Shown here one piece after another: positions 13,508 through 14,434 of a DNA stretch of 14,434 nt. The stretch lies in the NCBI GenBank assembly GCA_031257455.1, contig JAIROQ010000003.1:1-14434 (forward strand), written 5' to 3'. Source of the stretch: Prevotellaceae bacterium. GTDB lineage: Bacteria > Bacteroidota > Bacteroidia > Bacteroidales > UBA932. The position numbers were made by a program, and so were the translations under genes. Under the pieces are notes generated by a model that saw only the letters and a list, made by a program, of their open reading frames with translations, had not been told where the DNA came from and did not search any database. Each line of letters opens with the position of its first letter. Position 1 is the stretch's first letter.

Positions 13508-14434
13508 ATGAAAACAAATCTATCAATTTCTCTGCGGTGGCGTATTGCCATCGTATTGTTACTCCTTCTTTGGGGAGTGGGTGGCTTTGCGCAGGTGAGT
13601 GTTACCAACCTTGCGACCAATTATGCCGCGAAACAAATTTCGTTCACCGTGTCGTGGACGGCCGCACCGTACAACAACCAAATCTGGGTGATTACCGACT
13701 ACGTCAAAGTAGAAAACGCCACTACGGTGGGCGGGTGGTCGCGTGCACTTGTAACCGGCGCTACGGCCACCGGCAACGGCTCCGCCGCCACAGTAACCGG
13801 GCAGCGCGGTTTCTGGCTGAATACTTCCGGCAGCAGCGGCAGCGCGACCATTACGGCCACGTTAAGCGGCGTACCTGCCCAATTCAACTGGTGCGCCTAC
13901 GCGTTGAATTACCCGCCCCGAGCGGTCATTAATGCAGCCGGCGGGTATGACTTAAAAGGTACGCCGCCGTTTACCGTAAATGGAACAACATTGGGCAACA
14001 CGGTTACGACCTATGGCGCGGGCACGTGTATCACTACCTTATCTGACGCCACCAATAACCCCACATCTGTTCTTCCCGATGCGCCGACTGTCTCTACCTC
14101 TAACCCTGCCGCCCGCTGCGGCGCAGGCGCAGTCACGCTGACTGCCACTGCCGGCGGCGGCACGACCACTGCGATGACCTATACATGGGTTGTCGGTGGC
14201 GGCGCAGCACAAACAACTACGACCGGCAGTTTGTCTCTTTCGTCAGTAGCGGAAGGCAGTACCACTTACAGTGTAACCGTTACCAATGCGAACGGCTGCA
14301 CAAGTGCGGCGAAAACCGGAACGATTACCGTGCACGGGTTACCCGCCATAACCCTTGCTTCCGGCAGTACCATGCAGACAGTAAATGCCGGTTCGGCTAT
14401 TACCCAAATTAAGTACACCACTGCCAATGCCACC
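13508..14434 (+). CDS. secreted Ig-like-repeat surface protein (5' part, runs off the window)
   Basis: The frame from the ATG at 13508 stays open for all 309 codons to the window edge. Residues 1-29 form a signal peptide (hydrophobic IAIVLLLLLWGVGGFA, cut after FAQ). Residues 30-190 are a Thr/Gly/Ala-rich beta-type region with NWCAYALNYPPRAV and GGYDLKGTPPFTVNG, a pattern I associate with large Bacteroidota surface proteins. Residues 191-276 look like one Ig-like domain with paired cysteines C204 and C264 (ARCGAG, NANGCTS) and the core TYTWVVGG. From about 279 a second repeat type begins (MQTVNAGSAITQIKYTT). Such proteins are usually very long and often exported by the type IX system through a C-terminal signal, which lies outside the window. 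Role is probably adhesion or surface coat; this is inferred from composition. Confidence 0.85.
   Translation, partial: MKTNLSISLRWRIAIVLLLLLWGVGGFAQVSVTNLATNYAAKQISFTVSWTAAPYNNQIWVITDYVKVENATTVGGWSRALVTGATATGNGSAATVTGQRGFWLNTSGSSGSATITATLSGVPAQFNWCAYALNYPPRAVINAAGGYDLKGTPPFTVNGTTLGNTVTTYGAGTCITTLSDATNNPTSVLPDAPTVSTSNPAARCGAGAVTLTATAGGGTTTAMTYTWVVGGGAAQTTTTGSLSLSSVAEGSTTYSVTVTNANGCTSAAKTGTITVHGLPAITLASGSTMQTVNAGSAITQIKYTTANAT

Noticed and set aside
13537..13932. 131-codon open frame on the plus strand near the right end
   Set aside because: It overlaps in another frame the adhesin gene, which has a signal peptide and stays open to the window edge.

Overview
The window looks like chromosomal DNA of a Bacteroidota member, most likely order Bacteroidales. 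The reasons are: promoter boxes of the TAnnTTTG type, an almost general lack of Shine-Dalgarno sites, paired OmpP1/FadL-like outer-membrane barrels, a Tyr-rich lipoprotein of a kind common in Bacteroidota, and a large Ig-like secreted surface protein. Genus cannot be read from the sequence. Coding DNA is of medium GC; the spacers are AT-rich and packed with short tandem repeats.

Layout. Positions 1-52 hold what may be the last 16 codons of a gene entering from the left. Positions 53-347 are a repeat-filled convergent spacer with two GC-rich hairpins, one a plausible terminator. Positions 348-6222 (minus strand) are gltB-gltD, the two subunits of glutamate synthase, overlapping by 32 nt. A divergent repeat-rich spacer (6223-6489) separates them from a plus-strand pair: a NagZ-like family 3 glycosidase lipoprotein (6490-7602) and a WbqC-family protein (7605-8249, TTG start 2 nt after the preceding stop). 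A strong hairpin at 8253-8284 closes this unit against a convergent minus-strand group: two FadL/OmpP1-like porins (8320-9702, 9841-11340) and a Tyr/Ser/Arg-rich lipoprotein (11467-12822). From 12823 to 13507 there is no protein gene. This stretch has a good Bacteroidota promoter followed by about 250 nt that fold into a long-armed structured RNA (6S-like candidate), then another long hairpin and more tandem repeats. At 13508 a secreted, Ig-like-repeat surface protein begins and runs off the right edge.

Function. gltBD makes glutamate from glutamine and 2-oxoglutarate. The glycosidase probably trims cell-wall or amino-sugar glycans, WbqC is linked to surface-glycan modification, and the porins, lipoprotein and adhesin are envelope proteins. 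The most interesting parts are the structured RNA at about 13009-13260, whose 5' arm has two alternative pairing partners, and an AATTRAG heptamer repeat that starts at or right after the stop codons of four genes, always in the same orientation relative to the gene.
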